This document shows positions 12,593 to 13,242 of a DNA stretch of 13,242 bases, piece by piece. Each line of letters begins with the position of its first letter. Positions within the stretch are counted from its first letter, which is position 1. A program made the position numbers and the translations under genes. Source of the stretch: JACOZM01 sp035289385 (GTDB lineage: Archaea; Nanobdellota; Nanobdellia; Woesearchaeales; GW2011-AR9); NCBI GenBank assembly GCA_035289385.1, contig DATDXI010000023.1, positions 1 to 13,242 of the forward strand. Reading direction: 5' to 3'. The notes beneath the pieces are model-generated. The model worked only from the letters and a program-made list of their open reading frames with translations, ran no database searches and had not been told where the DNA came from.

Positions 12593-13242
12593 ATGAGAAA
12601 GCGAATAGCCGTCATCGATAGAGAAAAATGCCATCCCAATGAATGCGGGAACTACCTTTGCGCTAAATTGTGCCCTGTCAATCGTGCCGGAGGAGACTGT
12701 ATTTATCCAGGAGATGATACTGGCAAAAAAGCAAGGATTGACGAAATGTTATGCACTGGCTGCGGCATCTGCCCAAACAGATGTCCATTCGGCGCCATTA
12801 CCATCATTAACCTTCCGGAAAGTGTCCATAAAACGCCTCTCCATCGTTACGGAGAAAATATGTTTGAATTGTATTCATTACCCACGCCTCTATTCGGCCA
12901 AGTCACAGGAATCGTTGGAAGAAATGGTATAGGAAAATCGACGGCATTTAAGATATTAGCCAATCTATTAAAGCCAAACTTAGGAAATTGGCAGAATCCG
13001 GCAGAATTTAAGGATGTCCTCGACTATTTTAAAGGAACAGAGATGCAGAGATTTCTCGAGCAGCTGCACCATGATACAATCCGGCTTTCCTATAAGCCTC
13101 AGCAAGTTGACCTTATCCCAAAACAATTCAAAGGAACCGTTCGGCAACTCTTGGGCAAGATCAATCCTAAGAAATTAGAAAGCATAGCACAAGAACTGCA
13201 GCTCAACCATATCATGGACAGCGATATTTCCAGAATCTCTGG
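12593..13242 (+). CDS. ABCE1 (Rli1) ribosome-recycling ATPase, N-terminal part (runs off right edge)
   Basis: ABCE1 splits archaeal and eukaryotic ribosomes after termination. The visible 216 codons hold the two 4Fe-4S clusters: C13, C18, C23 and C27 with C36, then C54-x2-C-x2-C-x3-C64 (CTGCGICPNRCPFGAI). The motif HRYGENMFELYSLP leads into the first nucleotide-binding domain. Its Walker A is GRNGIGKST (about 109-117; the second residue is Arg where Pro is common), and a Q-loop-like YKPQQVDLIPK follows. The frame is cut at SRISG, the start of the LSGGE-type signature. The start at ATG 12593 is preceded by purine-rich AAGAGAGAAA. AAAATACC at about 12565 could be a weak TATA element. Confidence 0.95.
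   Translation, partial: MRKRIAVIDREKCHPNECGNYLCAKLCPVNRAGGDCIYPGDDTGKKARIDEMLCTGCGICPNRCPFGAITIINLPESVHKTPLHRYGENMFELYSLPTPLFGQVTGIVGRNGIGKSTAFKILANLLKPNLGNWQNPAEFKDVLDYFKGTEMQRFLEQLHHDTIRLSYKPQQVDLIPKQFKGTVRQLLGKINPKKLESIAQELQLNHIMDSDISRIS

Noticed and set aside
12639..12932. 97-codon plus-strand frame inside the ABCE1 region
   Set aside because: It is a shadow of the ABCE1 frame, whose Fe-S and Walker A motifs are clear.

Overview
The window reads as a piece of an archaeal chromosome, most likely from a small-genome DPANN lineage of the Woesearchaeota/Pacearchaeota kind (lineage is inference). Archaeal evidence is strong: the start of ABCE1 (Rli1) at the right edge, an NFACT-family (RqcH) gene, an intron-less tRNA-Thr with no encoded CCA and an oligo-T terminator, and TATA boxes lying about 26 bases before start codons, so that several genes (the left-edge gene, rqcH, the radical SAM gene, the ABC ATPase, the DUF475 gene and the MNT gene) look leaderless.

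Left part (1-6123). A large gene on the minus strand (1595 to beyond base 1) encodes an unrecognised protein with a Pro/Ser-rich tail holding two 41-residue repeats and then a hydrophobic segment. A 291-base divergent intergenic region with two perfect hairpins separates it from a shortened rqcH that stops before the NFACT-R half. A stomatin-like (slipin) gene on the minus strand and a plus-strand operon diverge from one shared TATA box. The operon has a YprB-type DEDD exonuclease, a bifunctional RibD (riboflavin synthesis) and a small Rossmann-like protein resembling a stand-alone CARF-type domain. The last two genes overlap by 13 bases.

Middle part (6170-10232), all on the minus strand: a one-pass membrane protein with a four-cysteine exterior domain; a radical SAM protein with an unusual C-x4-C-x2-C cluster motif; an ABC-2 exporter (ATPase and permease coupled by an ATGA overlap); and tRNA-Thr(CGT). 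The tRNA has atypical D-loop/T-loop elbow bases. A copy of its first 15 bases, plus 8 bases of upstream sequence, lies 94 bases upstream, and the only visible TATA box is placed for that outer copy.

Right part (10233-13242). A DUF475/TerC-superfamily membrane protein and a 54-residue zinc-ribbon protein lie on the minus strand. They are followed on the plus strand by a HEPN/MNT toxin-antitoxin-like pair. The nucleotidyltransferase of that pair carries an N-terminal winged-helix-like region, and a 17-base palindrome sits between its TATA box and its start codon, a textbook position for an autoregulatory operator. The window ends inside ABCE1, just at its ABC signature.

No CRISPR array, insertion sequence or rRNA was seen. 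The candidates most worth a second look are the shortened RqcH, the tRNA-Thr anomalies, the CARF-like protein next to a DEDD nuclease, the non-canonical radical SAM motif, and a hairpin present in two intergenic regions with a compensatory base-pair change.
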